Under the pieces are notes generated by a model. The model ran no database searches. It was not told where the DNA came from and saw only the letters and a list, made by a program, of their open reading frames with translations. 64,000 nt of DNA from Aurantimonas sp. Leaf443 (lineage in GTDB: Bacteria; Pseudomonadota; Alphaproteobacteria; Rhizobiales; Rhizobiaceae): positions 64,537 through 128,536 of the forward strand of contig NZ_LMRD01000001.1 of the NCBI RefSeq assembly GCF_001425575.1, in the 5' to 3' direction. Shown here in pieces: positions 8,288-16,925 of the stretch. Positions within the stretch are counted from its first letter, which is position 1; each line of letters starts with the position of its first letter. Position numbers and translations under genes: made by a program.

Positions 8288-8554
8288 ATGACGATCGTTG
8301 CGAGACCCACCAGAACCACCCGGTTCCTGCCTCTCACCCTGCGCCCGGCCATCGCCGCCCTGCGCGCGATCGTGAAAGCCCTGATCAATCGCCGCGCCGC
8401 CATGCGCGTGTCGGAGATGCCGGACCGCATGCTGAAGGATATCGGCCTGCGGCGCGACGACATCCACGACGCCCTGCATGCCGACTGGCGCGACGATCCG
8501 ACCTTCCGCCTGGCGATCGCCGCCGCCCGCGCGCGCCACCGCATGGAGCCGTGA
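8288..8554 (+). CDS. DUF1127 small basic protein
   Basis: 88 residues. The C-terminal half carries the DUF1127 pattern: RVSEMPDRMLKDIGLRRDDI, then an Arg-rich end. DUF1127 proteins are small, basic, widespread in alphaproteobacteria and often stress-induced; some affect RNA turnover. The first 30 residues (Arg/Thr/Leu-rich) are an extension before the domain. AGGA lies about ten bases before the ATG. A candidate small RNA with its own terminator lies directly upstream, a linkage known for C-rich-loop small RNAs and DUF1127 genes in Rhodobacter. Function here is unknown beyond the family. Confidence 0.85.
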   Translation: MTIVARPTRTTRFLPLTLRPAIAALRAIVKALINRRAAMRVSEMPDRMLKDIGLRRDDIHDALHADWRDDPTFRLAIAAARARHRMEP

Positions 8555-8586
8555 CGCCCGGCCGACACGGCCCCGGACCCGATCCC

Positions 8587-8621
8587 GAAGACGCCCGGCG
8601 CCCCACGCGCCGGGCGTCTTC
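8587..8621. terminator. Bidirectional hairpin between convergent genes
   Basis: A perfect 15-bp stem (8587-8601 with 8607-8621) around CCCAC lies between the convergent DUF1127 gene and the CNNM/CBS gene. There is no strong T tract, but the position and stability fit a shared terminator. Confidence 0.6.
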
Positions 8622-8630
8622 GCTTGGAGG

Positions 8631-9950
8631 TCAGCCGGCCGAGGCGTCGCCGCCCTCGGTATGGCCGAGGAGTTCGTTGGTCATCAGGATCTTGTCGATC
8701 CGGTGCCCGTCGAGGTCGATGACCTCGATCGTCCAGCCGCTCCAGGCGACCGATTCGCCCGCCTCGGGAATGTGGCCCATCCGGTCGAGCACGAAGCCCG
8801 CCACCGTTTCGTAGTCGCGCTTGCGCGGGAAGGAGACGCCGGGAACCTTCTCCTCCAGCTGGTCGATCGGCATGGCGGCGTCGACGAGCCAGGAGCCGTC
8901 GTTGCGCTGGATCGCGGTGAGATCGTCCTCGTTGCCCTCGGGGAGGGAGCCGGCGATGGCGATGAGGATGTCGGTCGGCGTGGCGACGCCCTCGAAGGAA
9001 CCGTACTCGTCGAGAACGATCGCCATGTGGATCGAGCCGGTGCGGAAGCGCTCCAGGAGCTTCAGGATCGGCATCGTCTCGTGCACGTAGAGCGGCTCGC
9101 GCATGGCGCCCTTGAGATCGATCGTGCCGGTGTGGCGCTGCTGCTCGAGAAGGTCCTTGGTCTGCACGATGCCGACGACCTCGTCGGTCTCTGTGTCGAT
9201 GACGGGGTAGCGCGAATGGGCCGTCGCCTGGATCTCGTCGAGGAGCGTCGAGGCGTCGTCCTTCATGTCGAGCCAGATCGTGTCGGGGCGCGGCACCATG
9301 ATGGAGCGCACGGTGCGGTCGGCGATGCGGATCACCCCTTCCAGCATCTCGCGTTCCTTTGGCTTGAAGACGCCGGTCTGCGTGCCCTCGGCGATCATCG
9401 CCTTGACGTCCTCCTCCGTCACGCCGTCGTCGCGCTCGCCCCCGCCGCCCAGGAGCGCGGCGACGCCGTCCGTCGAGATGCGCAGCAGCCAGACGATCGG
9501 CGCGCCGATCTTGGCGATCACCGTCATGATCGGCGCGACCTTGGCGGCGATCGCCTCGGCCCGGTTGAGGGCGAAGCGCTTGGGGACGAGTTCGCCCAGG
9601 ATGAGCGAGAGATAGGTGATGATGACGACGACGATCACGAAGGCGACCGTCTCGGCATAGGGGCCGACGACGGGCCAGTCGGCCATGGCCGCGCCGAGCG
9701 GCGCGGCGAAGACCGAGCCGCCATAGGCGCCGGCGAAGATGCCGACCAGCGTGATGCCGACCTGCACGGTGGAGAGGAACTCGGTCGGGTCCTCCATCAG
9801 CTTCAGCGCGCGGCCGGCGCCGCGGCTTCCGTCCTTGCGCATCTGCTCCAGCCGAGAGCGCCGGGCCGAGACGAGCGCCAGCTCGCTCATGGCGAAGAAG
9901 CCGTTGAGGAGGATGAGGAAGAGGACGATGGCGACGTTTGTCAGAAGCAC
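8631..9950 (-). CDS. CNNM/CBS-domain membrane protein (hemolysin C / CorC family)
   Basis: 439 residues. The N-terminal CNNM region (about 1-185) has hydrophobic helices and the typical motifs NGFFAMSELALVSARR and LILGELVPKRFAL. Two CBS domains follow (about 210-330), beginning with the R-x-IMVPR motif (RSIMVPRPD) and continuing through HMAIVLDEYGSFEGV. A C-terminal CorC_HlyC domain ends the protein. Relatives are linked to magnesium or cobalt efflux or resistance; the older hemolysin name does not mean cell lysis. The start is a GTG without a clear Shine-Dalgarno sequence. The 283 bp beyond its start hold its promoter and nothing else I can recognise. Confidence 0.9.
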   Translation of the reverse strand: MLLTNVAIVLFLILLNGFFAMSELALVSARRSRLEQMRKDGSRGAGRALKLMEDPTEFLSTVQVGITLVGIFAGAYGGSVFAAPLGAAMADWPVVGPYAETVAFVIVVVIITYLSLILGELVPKRFALNRAEAIAAKVAPIMTVIAKIGAPIVWLLRISTDGVAALLGGGGERDDGVTEEDVKAMIAEGTQTGVFKPKEREMLEGVIRIADRTVRSIMVPRPDTIWLDMKDDASTLLDEIQATAHSRYPVIDTETDEVVGIVQTKDLLEQQRHTGTIDLKGAMREPLYVHETMPILKLLERFRTGSIHMAIVLDEYGSFEGVATPTDILIAIAGSLPEGNEDDLTAIQRNDGSWLVDAAMPIDQLEEKVPGVSFPRKRDYETVAGFVLDRMGHIPEAGESVAWSGWTIEVIDLDGHRIDKILMTNELLGHTEGGDASAG

Positions 9951-10233
9951 TGGGATACCGATCGGGACACGAGGGCGTCGGTCGGCGCCTGGAGGCGCTC
10001 GACCGGCGTCGGGCCGGAGCCGGCGGGGCCGGGCTCCGGGGGCAGATGGGCCGCCTGCGGTGAGGTGGTCTCGACCCGTCGCAGGGCAAGGCCCGTGGAG
10101 AAGGCGCAGCCGGCGGCGATGCGCCGGGCGACGGGCGCGCGCCGGCTTTTCCGGTGGCGGTCCGGTTCCGCCGGCACGCCGCCGCGGAAGGGGGCGCGCG
10201 CAGGCGGCGAGAGCGAGGGGGATCGTCGGGTCT

Positions 10234-11178
10234 TCAAGAGGCCTTGCCGGCGAAGCCGTCCTGGTAGCGCTTGAACAGCGCCATCATCTCGCGGGCATAG
10301 TCTTCCTGCATGCGACGCCCGTCGCGGGCCATCGCCTCCAGGATCGGCGGCGCGCCCTCGCCGGTCTCGTCCTCGGCCGGCTTTGCTGCCGGGGCGGGGT
10401 CCGGCGTCTTTCTCGCCTCGGCGGGCGCGGCGGCCTTCGGCCCGGCGGACTCTTCCGTGGAGAGGCCGCGCGAGAAGCCGTCGAGCATGGCGGTCAGCGG
10501 CAGGAAGGGGTCGAAGCTCTCCAGCGAGGGCGCGATCGTCGTCTCGCGCCGGGGCGCCGGCGCGGGGGGGCGGGCGCCGGCGGTGGGCGGCAGCCAGGGC
10601 AGGCCGCCCTTCAGCGTGCCGGCGAAGATCTTCTCGAGCGTGTCGGAGGCGAAGAGCCCGCCCGGCTGCGGCCGCCGCTGGTCGGAGGGGCGGCCCATCG
10701 CCTCCACCGCGTTCGCCCCGCGCCGCATCATCTCGGCGATGGCGCCGGGATAGTCGCCCTCCAGGAGGCCGGCGGGCTGGTTGCGCGCCATGTTCGCCAT
10801 CATCATGCCGAGCATGGCCTGCACGGTCATCAGCGACAGGTTCTGCATCAGCTTCTCGACGACGTCCGGCGCGATGCCGCAGGCGACCGAGGCCTGGCGC
10901 GCGACGGCCGAGGAGAGGCCCTGCGAGCCGAACAGGGTCTCGGAAAGGCCCGAGCCGACATCGACGCGGCTGTCGTTCATCAGCGGCACGAAGCGGCGCC
11001 AGAGCTCGGACCAGGCGAAGGGATCGTTCATCGCCTTCTGCAGGGCGATACTGTAGGCCGGCGCCAGCGCCTCCGTCGTGCGGCGCATCTCCTCGTGACT
11101 CAGCCGGTAGAAGCTCGCCAGCCGGTCGGCCGCAAGTCCGGAATCGGTCGCCGTCAGCCAGTCGAAGAAATCGGTCAT
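10234..11178 (-). CDS. DUF937-like protein
   Basis: 314 residues. The N-terminal half is helical and resembles DUF937/YidB-type proteins: FFDWLTATDSGLAADRLA, then HEEMRRTTEALAPAYS, with a Met-rich hydrophobic segment (MTVQAMLGMMMANMARN) near residue 120. The C-terminal half is Pro/Ala-rich and probably flexible, ending in a short charged helix (DYAREMMALFKRYQDG). No signal peptide or catalytic motif is visible. It follows gshA on the same strand after a hairpin, so it is probably transcribed separately. The family is fairly clear; the function is unknown. Confidence 0.72.
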   Translation of the reverse strand: MTDFFDWLTATDSGLAADRLASFYRLSHEEMRRTTEALAPAYSIALQKAMNDPFAWSELWRRFVPLMNDSRVDVGSGLSETLFGSQGLSSAVARQASVACGIAPDVVEKLMQNLSLMTVQAMLGMMMANMARNQPAGLLEGDYPGAIAEMMRRGANAVEAMGRPSDQRRPQPGGLFASDTLEKIFAGTLKGGLPWLPPTAGARPPAPAPRRETTIAPSLESFDPFLPLTAMLDGFSRGLSTEESAGPKAAAPAEARKTPDPAPAAKPAEDETGEGAPPILEAMARDGRRMQEDYAREMMALFKRYQDGFAGKAS

Positions 11179-11311
11179 CGCATCCGCCCGGAGGCCGCCC
11201 CGTCGCAGCCGGCCCGCCCGGTGAGAATGGACCGGGGCGGCCGGTCTGCCAAGCCTCTGACATGCGATCGTCCGGCGATTCGGCAACCGTCGCAGGCGAT
11301 TTTGGGGGATC

Positions 11312-11342
11312 GGGCGGCTTTCGCCGCCGCGAAAAGCCGCCC
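11312..11342 (-). terminator. Hairpin downstream of gshA
   Basis: A 10-bp stem, GGGCGGCTTT paired with AAAGCCGCCC, begins ten bases after the gshA stop. No T tract follows on the minus strand, so it may end transcription weakly or protect the 3' end. Confidence 0.4.
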
Positions 11343-11351
11343 GCGCGGCCT

Positions 11352-12725
11352 TCAGAAGGCCAGGTGATCGAAGACGCGGGCCATCGAGCGCTCCCACTGC
11401 GTCTCGTAGAGGCGCACCAGTTCCTCGGCCGAGGTCGTGCCGCGCGCCAGCGCCTCCTCGAGCGGGGCGAGGAAATGGCTCTCGTCGTCGCCGTCCTCGT
11501 TGAGGAGCGCGCGGGCGGCGAGCCCCTTGCGCGAGAGCGCCACCGCCTCGCGGGCGAGATCCAGCACGCGCCCGTCGCGGAAGGGCGTGGCGAAGCCCTT
11601 CTCCGGCACGCCGTCGCGCAAGGCCTGCACCTCCTCGAAGCTCCAGTCGGCCGTCATCGCCTCGGCCGCCGCGAGGGTCGCCTCGTCGTAGAGAAGGCCC
11701 ACCCAGAAGGCCGGCAGGGCGCAGATGCGCCGCCACGGGCCGCCGTCGGCGCCGCGCATCTCCAGGAAGCGCTTCAGCCGCACGTCGGGGAAGAGGGTGG
11801 AGAGATGGTTCGTCCAGTCGCCGAGCGTCGGCTCGGGATCCTCGATCCGCCCCGTCAGCGCCCCGTCCATGAACTGGCGGAAGGTGACGTCCGTCGCCTG
11901 GTTGTAGCGCCCGCCGCGCGTGACGAAATACATCGGCACGTCGAGCGCCCAGTCGACATAGTCGCGATAGCCGAAACCCGCCTCGAAGGCGAAGGGCAGG
12001 AGGCCCGAGCGCTGGTTGTCGACGTCCTTCCAGACCTCCGAGCGCCAGGAGACGAGCCCGTTCGGCCGCCCCTCGGTGAAGGGGGAATTGGCGAAGAGGG
12101 CGGTCGCGATCGGCTGCAGGCGCATGCCGACGCGCATCTTGCGGGCCATGTCGGCCTCGCTGGAGAAGTCGAGATTGACCTGGATCGTCGTGGTGCGGAA
12201 CATCATGTCGAGCCCGCGCGTGCCGACCTGCGGCATGTAGCGTTCCATGATGGCGTAGCGCGACTTGGGCATGCGCGGCGTCTCGGCGAGCGTCCAGGAG
12301 GGCGAGGCGCCGAGGCCGAGGAAGCCGATGCCCAGATCCTTGGCCACCGCCCGCACGTCGGCCAGATGCCGGTTCGATTCGACGCAGGTCTCGTGCAGGG
12401 TGGCGAGCGGGGCGCCCGAGAGTTCGAACTGGCCCCCCGGCTCCAGCGAGATCGCGCCCTGGCCGTCGGGCCCGGCGAGCCCGATGATGCGGTCCGCGTC
12501 CACGATCGGCTCCCAGCCGGTGATCGCCTGCATCCCCGTCAGGAGCTTCTCGATCCCGCGCTCGCCCTCGTAGGGCACCGGCGACAGGTCCTCCCGGTAG
12601 AAGGGGAACTTCTCGTGCTCCGTGCCGATCCTGAACTGCGAGGCGGGCTTCTCGCCGGCCCGGATATGGGCGGTGAGGTCCTCGATCGAGGAGATCGGCG
12701 TCAGGTCCGTCGTGTCGCGTGCCAT
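11352..12725 (-). CDS. gshA: Glutamate-cysteine ligase, plant/alphaproteobacterial type
   Basis: 457 residues, the usual size for this class. It joins L-glutamate and L-cysteine using ATP, the first and limiting step of glutathione synthesis. Recognisable motifs are FRIGTEHEKFPF, ISLEPGGQFELSG, GLGASPSW, TTTIQVNLDFSSE and FTEGRPNGL. The sequence belongs to the GCS2 family of plants and alphaproteobacteria, not the E. coli GshA type. The ATG at 12725 has AGGA six bases upstream; the frame stays open upstream but without protein-like sequence. Plant homologues are redox regulated through cysteine pairs; I do not see clear equivalents. Confidence 0.95.
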   Translation of the reverse strand: MARDTTDLTPISSIEDLTAHIRAGEKPASQFRIGTEHEKFPFYREDLSPVPYEGERGIEKLLTGMQAITGWEPIVDADRIIGLAGPDGQGAISLEPGGQFELSGAPLATLHETCVESNRHLADVRAVAKDLGIGFLGLGASPSWTLAETPRMPKSRYAIMERYMPQVGTRGLDMMFRTTTIQVNLDFSSEADMARKMRVGMRLQPIATALFANSPFTEGRPNGLVSWRSEVWKDVDNQRSGLLPFAFEAGFGYRDYVDWALDVPMYFVTRGGRYNQATDVTFRQFMDGALTGRIEDPEPTLGDWTNHLSTLFPDVRLKRFLEMRGADGGPWRRICALPAFWVGLLYDEATLAAAEAMTADWSFEEVQALRDGVPEKGFATPFRDGRVLDLAREAVALSRKGLAARALLNEDGDDESHFLAPLEEALARGTTSAEELVRLYETQWERSMARVFDHLAF

Positions 12726-12855
12726 TCCAAATCCTAACGCGGGCGCATCTGGCGAAGGGCGGATGCGGGTCGTCTCCCGGCGCGAGGTGCCCGGTTTTCT
12801 CCCGTCCCGCAAGATGCCCGAGGCGCGGCGAGGTCTCGCGCCCCGAAACGGGCCG

Positions 12856-13605
12856 TCAACGCGGCGCCGTCCAATCCCCGAGCGTGGCCTGCACGAGCGC
12901 GAGCGCGGCGACCGCCGCCGTGTCGGCGCGCAGGATGCGGGGGCCGAGCGACAGGACGGTGACGAAGGGTCGCGCCTTCAGCATCGCGCGCTCGGACGCC
13001 GAGAAGCCGCCCTCGGGGCCGACGAGAAGGGCGAGCGGCCCCGGCGCCGTCGCGCGCAGCGTCTCGACCGGGCTCTGCGCGTCCTCGCGCTCGTCGCAGA
13101 AGAACAGGCGGCGGTCCGCGTCCCAGCCCGACAGCAGCGCCTCCAGCCGCACCGGCTCGCGGCAGTCCGGCAGGGTCAGGATGCCGCACTGCTCGGCGGC
13201 CTCGATCGCGTTGGCGCGCATGCGGTCCGTGTTGAGGCGCGAGGCCTGCACGTGCTGCGTCATCACCGGCTGCAGCGTGCCGGCGCCCATCTCCACCGCC
13301 TTCTGCACCATGTAGTCGAGCCGCGCGTGCTTGAGCGGCGCGAAGAGGTAATGGAGATCGGCCGAAGCGCTCTGCGCGCGCGTGCGCCGCTCGGGCACGA
13401 GGTCGAGCTTCTTCTTGGCCGGCTTGTCGAGCCTCGCGCTCCATTCGCCGTCGCGGCCGTTGAAGACCAGAACGCGGTCGTCCTGCGACAGGCGCAGCAC
13501 GTTGAGGAGATAGTTCGCCTGCACCGGCGTCGCGGCCACGGGCAGGCCTTCGGCGAGCGCGGCGTCGAGGAAGAGGCGGGTGGCGGAAAAATCGTGGGTA
13601 GCCAT
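12856..13605 (-). CDS. rsmE: 16S rRNA m3U1498 methyltransferase RsmE
   Basis: 249 residues. RsmE uses S-adenosylmethionine to methylate N3 of U1498 in 16S rRNA, near the decoding centre. An N-terminal PUA-like part (about 1-80, with HYLLNVLRL-type sequence) is followed by a SPOUT knotted domain. Key motifs are [26 protein letters not shown] (SAM loop) and [16 protein letters not shown] (knot). The start is supported by GGGAGGG nine bases before the ATG. It lies upstream of gshA on the same strand, 130 bp away, and is divergent from the SDR gene across 93 bp. Confidence 0.95.
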   Translation of the reverse strand: MATHDFSATRLFLDAALAEGLPVAATPVQANYLLNVLRLSQDDRVLVFNGRDGEWSARLDKPAKKKLDLVPERRTRAQSASADLHYLFAPLKHARLDYMVQKAVEMGAGTLQPVMTQHVQASRLNTDRMRANAIEAAEQCGILTLPDCREPVRLEALLSGWDADRRLFFCDEREDAQSPVETLRATAPGPLALLVGPEGGFSASERAMLKARPFVTVLSLGPRILRADTAAVAALALVQATLGDWTAPR

Positions 13606-13698
13606 CGTTTCGAACCCTCCCGCGGCGCGCCCCGTGCGAAACCTTCGCGTCGCGCCTTCCGTTGTCACGGCGAAACAGCAAGGGCAAGGACGGACCCC

Positions 13699-14496
13699 AT
13701 GGATCTCCTCATCCGCGACCGCGTCGCGATCGTCACGGGCGCCACCGGCGGCATGGGCTTCGCCACCGCGCGGCTTCTCGCCGAGGAGGGCGCAAGGCTC
13801 GTCCTGACCGACCGGACGGTGGACCAGCTGACGGCGGACGCGCGCGAACTTCCCGCCGAGACCCATGTCGTCGCCGCCGACATGCTGCATCAGGCACAGG
13901 TCGACCGGGTGGTGGAGGAGGCCGTCTCGCGCTTCGGCAAGCTCGACATCGTCGTCCACACATGCGGGATCACCGGCGCCAAGGGCGACCCGATCGCCAT
14001 GAGCGACGACGACTATCGGGAGGCCTACGAGACCGACTTCCTCTCGGCCGTGCGCATGGCCCGCGCGGCGCTGCCGCAGATGAGGAAGGGCGGCTGGGGC
14101 CGCTTCGTCTGCGTCACGTCCGAGAACGCCGTCCAGCCCTATTGGGAGGAGGCGACCTACAACACGGCCAAGGCCGCGCTTGCCGCCTTCATGAAGGGCC
14201 TCTCCTACCGCTCGGCCGAGGACGGCATCCTCGTCAACACCGTGGCGCCCGCCTTCATCGCCACCGGCATGACCGACGGGATGATGCGCGAGCGCGCCAG
14301 GGAGCGCGGCACGTCCTTCGAGGAGGCGATCGAGAGCTTCCTGGAGGAGGAGCGTCCGGGCATCTCGCTGAAGCGGCGGGGCCGGGCGGAGGAGGTGGCC
14401 GCGGCCATCGCGCTCCTGTGCTCGGAGCGCGCCTCCTTCATCAACGGCACGAATCTTCGCGTCGACGGGGGCTCGGTCCTGTCGGTCCAGAGCTGA
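13699..14496 (+). CDS. Short-chain dehydrogenase/reductase
   Basis: 265 residues, classical SDR length. The Rossmann nucleotide motif is TGATGGMG (13-20). The catalytic set is Ser141, Tyr154 and Lys158 in YNTAK. An Asp at the end of strand 2 (Asp38) suggests NAD(H). The conserved NNAG motif is replaced by HTCG (87-90), an unusual feature that removes the usual structural Asn. The C-terminus has the standard [12 protein letters not shown]. Substrate cannot be told. AAGGA lies eight bases before the ATG. The gene stands alone between rsmE (divergent) and a small convergent gene. Confidence 0.9.
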   Translation: MDLLIRDRVAIVTGATGGMGFATARLLAEEGARLVLTDRTVDQLTADARELPAETHVVAADMLHQAQVDRVVEEAVSRFGKLDIVVHTCGITGAKGDPIAMSDDDYREAYETDFLSAVRMARAALPQMRKGGWGRFVCVTSENAVQPYWEEATYNTAKAALAAFMKGLSYRSAEDGILVNTVAPAFIATGMTDGMMRERARERGTSFEEAIESFLEEERPGISLKRRGRAEEVAAAIALLCSERASFINGTNLRVDGGSVLSVQS

Positions 14497-14547
14497 GGAG
14501 AGGCGCCCGGACGATGCGGCGCGGAGCGGCGCCGCATCGTCGCCCCG

Positions 14548-14751
14548 TCAGCGCTCTTCGGGCAGGAGCGGCACCGTCGGGTCGGCGTCGGCGAGCGGCT
14601 CCTCGCTGGTCTCGTCGACGCCCGCCACGTTCTCCATCGTGGTGTCCGTGCCCTCGGCCTGCTCCACCCCTTCCTCCGCCGCCCGTTCGGGGCGGCCGGG
14701 CAGGCGGGGGCCGTCGGGGACGGGGCCGGGCTTCGGGGGGTGGTCGGTCAT
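14548..14751 (-). CDS. Small acidic hypothetical protein
   Basis: 67 residues, very acidic and Pro-rich, without membrane segment or known domain. It starts MTDHPPKPGPVP, and most of the middle is Glu, Asp, Thr and Ala. A strong AGGAGG eight bases before the ATG and a composition unlike a shadow frame support a real gene. It is convergent with the SDR, ending 51 bp from it. It is probably intrinsically disordered. Function unknown. Confidence 0.55.
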   Translation of the reverse strand: MTDHPPKPGPVPDGPRLPGRPERAAEEGVEQAEGTDTTMENVAGVDETSEEPLADADPTVPLLPEER

Positions 14752-14818
14752 CGTTGGCGCCTCCTCGGGTTCGGGAGGGCAACGACGCCGGCGTGCCGCC
14801 CGTTCCCGGCGCCGCGGA

Positions 14819-15367
14819 TCAGGCGAGCGCGGCCTCCAGCGCGCGGGCGTAGATCACGGCGTCCTCGTCGGTGAAGCAGCACAGGACGATGCGCTCGAAC
14901 CCCCGCGCGGCCAGCGCCTCGCGCGTGGCGATTTCGGCGGCGCGAGCCTTCGGGAAGCCGTAGACGCCCGTGGAGATGGCGGGAAAGGCGATGGATGTCA
15001 GGCCCTTCTCGGCGGCGCGCGCGAAGGCGCTGCGATAGGCCGAGGCGAGGTCGCGATCCTCGTTGCGCCCGCCGCCTTCCCAGACCGGACCGACGGCGTG
15101 GATCACGTGGCGGGCCCGCAGCTCGTAGCCGTGGGTGATCTTCGCCTCGCCCGTCCGGCACCCGCCGAGCGTCAGGCATTCCTCGTAGAGGCGGGGACCG
15201 GCCGCCCGGTGGATCGCCCCGTCGACGCCGCCCCCGCCCAGAAGCGAGCCGTTCGCCGCGTTGACGATCGCGTCGAGCCGCAGACGCGTGATGTCGCCGA
15301 CCACCACTTCCAGCACCGTGCCGTGCTCCAGCACTCGTCTCAACACCGCCTCCCCGCGTCGTTGCAT
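14819..15367 (-). CDS. Macrodomain protein, O-acetyl-ADP-ribose deacetylase type
   Basis: 182 residues filled by one macrodomain. Diagnostic motifs are [35 protein letters not shown] and [14 protein letters not shown]. These place it with the MacroD-type hydrolases (E. coli YmdB relatives) that remove O-acetyl-ADP-ribose or mono-ADP-ribose from Asp/Glu. The catalytic Asn and Asp positions are present. It is cytoplasmic. The first 18 residues before VLEVVVGDI are extra, so a downstream start is possible. Divergent from DUF3422. Confidence 0.92.
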   Translation of the reverse strand: MQRRGEAVLRRVLEHGTVLEVVVGDITRLRLDAIVNAANGSLLGGGGVDGAIHRAAGPRLYEECLTLGGCRTGEAKITHGYELRARHVIHAVGPVWEGGGRNEDRDLASAYRSAFARAAEKGLTSIAFPAISTGVYGFPKARAAEIATREALAARGFERIVLCCFTDEDAVIYARALEAALA

Positions 15368-15550
15368 CGCCCTGCCATGCCTGGAAGCGGAGCATGGCCC
15401 GAGAGGCTGTCGCTTCCAAGCCGCAGATTGCGGCGGCGCCTACGCGCGCGCGCGGCGCGAACCATGGCGCGGGCGCGAAAAGCAATTTCGCTCGCCTGCG
15501 CGATGGGGTAGCAAGGCCCGTCGCCGGGAGGGCGGCACGGGAGACGACAC

Positions 15551-16849
15551 ATGAACCGCATGACGCTCGGGCCGGGCTCGCTGGAGCGATTCGCGACCGA
15601 TCCGCGCAGGGCCGCCGTGCTGGGGGAGCTGCACGCGCGCCCGTTCCCGCTGCTCAAGCTGCCGCGGGCCGTGGTGGTCCTCGCCTTCATGACGCAGGAC
15701 CAGGGCGAGGGCGACATCGCGCTCCTCTCCAAGATGAGCGTGCAGCGCGGCGTGCCGCCGCCGGTGCCCGAGGCCCGCACGCATTCCTTCGCCTTCGGCA
15801 AGGGCAAGCTGCGCTGGGAGCGCCACTCGGAATTCTCCACCTATTCGTGGGAAGGCCCCCCGCCCGAGCGCTTCGGCGCGGCCGTGGAGGGGCATCCGTT
15901 CGGCGCCGAGTTCGCCGCGCCCGGGCCGATGATCGCGGGCGTGCATCTGGAACTGCGCGCGAGCGACCCGGAGGGCGAGGCGGGGCTCGAGATCTTCGAC
16001 AAGACGAGCCTGTGCCATTCGATGATGGACGGCGGGCTGGCCGAGGCGGCGACGGACTTCCGCCAGGACGCGGACGGGCTGACGCGCATTCTCGTCCTCG
16101 ACCGCGGCCTGTCGCCCCAGCGCGCCGGCGCGCTCGCCATGCGCCTCGTGGAGATCGAGCTCTACCGCACGCTGGCGCTGCTCGGCCTGCCGCTCGCCCA
16201 GTCCATCGCGCCGGCCGTGGGCGCGCTGGAATCGCGCCTCATGACCATCGCGCAGGAGATGATGGACGGGGCCGAGGACAGCCGCGAACTCCTGCAGGAG
16301 ATCACCCGCGCCGCGGCCGAGGCGGAGGCCTCCGCGGCCTCCGTCCTCTACCGCTTCGGCGCGAGCCGCGCCTATGACGACATCGTGCGCGAGCGCCTCG
16401 TGGCCGTGGGCGAGCAGCCGATCCTCGGCAAGGAGAGCTGGAGCGCCTTCCTCAAGCGGCGCATGGCGCCGGCCATGCGCACCTGCCAGGCGCTGGAGGA
16501 CCGGCAGGAGGCGGTCTCGGCCAAGCTCGGCCGGGCGGCCAACCTCCTGCGCACGCGCATCGACGTGGAGCTGGAGCACCAGAATCGCGATCTCCTGGCC
16601 TCCATGGACCGGCGCGCCCGCCTGCAGCTGCGGCTGCAGCAGACGGTGGAGGGCCTGTCGGTCGCGGCCATCGCCTATTACGTCGTCGGGCTCTTCGGCT
16701 ATCTGGCCAAGGCCGCCGAACACGAGGGCTTTCCCATCTCCTCGCCGGTCCTCATCGCCGGCTTCGTGCCGGTGGCGCTGCTCGGCGTCTGGTTCGTCGT
16801 CCATCGCATCCGCCACCACCACATGCGCCGCGCCGGCGACGGCCACTGA
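15551..16849 (+). CDS. DUF3422 membrane-anchored protein
   Basis: 432 residues. The N-terminal part has DUF3422 features (LGELHARPFPLLKLPR, HSEFSTYSWEG). The middle (about 230-360) is helical, with long charged segments likely to form coiled coils. Two C-terminal transmembrane helices (about 375-395 and 405-422) end in a His/Arg-rich tail (HRIRHHHMRR). The topology suggests an inner-membrane protein with a large soluble domain. A GGGAG seven bases before the ATG supports the start. No function is established for the family that I can name. Confidence 0.88.
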   Translation: MNRMTLGPGSLERFATDPRRAAVLGELHARPFPLLKLPRAVVVLAFMTQDQGEGDIALLSKMSVQRGVPPPVPEARTHSFAFGKGKLRWERHSEFSTYSWEGPPPERFGAAVEGHPFGAEFAAPGPMIAGVHLELRASDPEGEAGLEIFDKTSLCHSMMDGGLAEAATDFRQDADGLTRILVLDRGLSPQRAGALAMRLVEIELYRTLALLGLPLAQSIAPAVGALESRLMTIAQEMMDGAEDSRELLQEITRAAAEAEASAASVLYRFGASRAYDDIVRERLVAVGEQPILGKESWSAFLKRRMAPAMRTCQALEDRQEAVSAKLGRAANLLRTRIDVELEHQNRDLLASMDRRARLQLRLQQTVEGLSVAAIAYYVVGLFGYLAKAAEHEGFPISSPVLIAGFVPVALLGVWFVVHRIRHHHMRRAGDGH

Positions 16850-16862
16850 GGCGAAGGTCTAG

Positions 16863-16885
16863 GGGGCCCGTCCTTTACGGGCCCC
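16863..16885. terminator. Hairpin between DUF3422 and glcD
   Basis: A 9-bp perfect stem GGGGCCCGT / ACGGGCCCC around CCTTT lies 13 bp after the DUF3422 stop. No T tract follows, so termination is plausible but not certain. Confidence 0.4.
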
Positions 16886-16925
16886 GGCCGGGGGCTTACC
16901 TTCGGGCGATACAGGGAGAATCGCC

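Noticed and set aside
8631-9950. Reading the CNNM/CBS protein as a true hemolysin
   Set aside because: The family name is historical; domains point to an ion-related membrane protein, not a toxin.
15440-16846. 468-codon minus-strand frame opposite DUF3422
   Set aside because: No family likeness; composition of a shadow frame. The plus strand has the DUF3422 sequence and two membrane helices.
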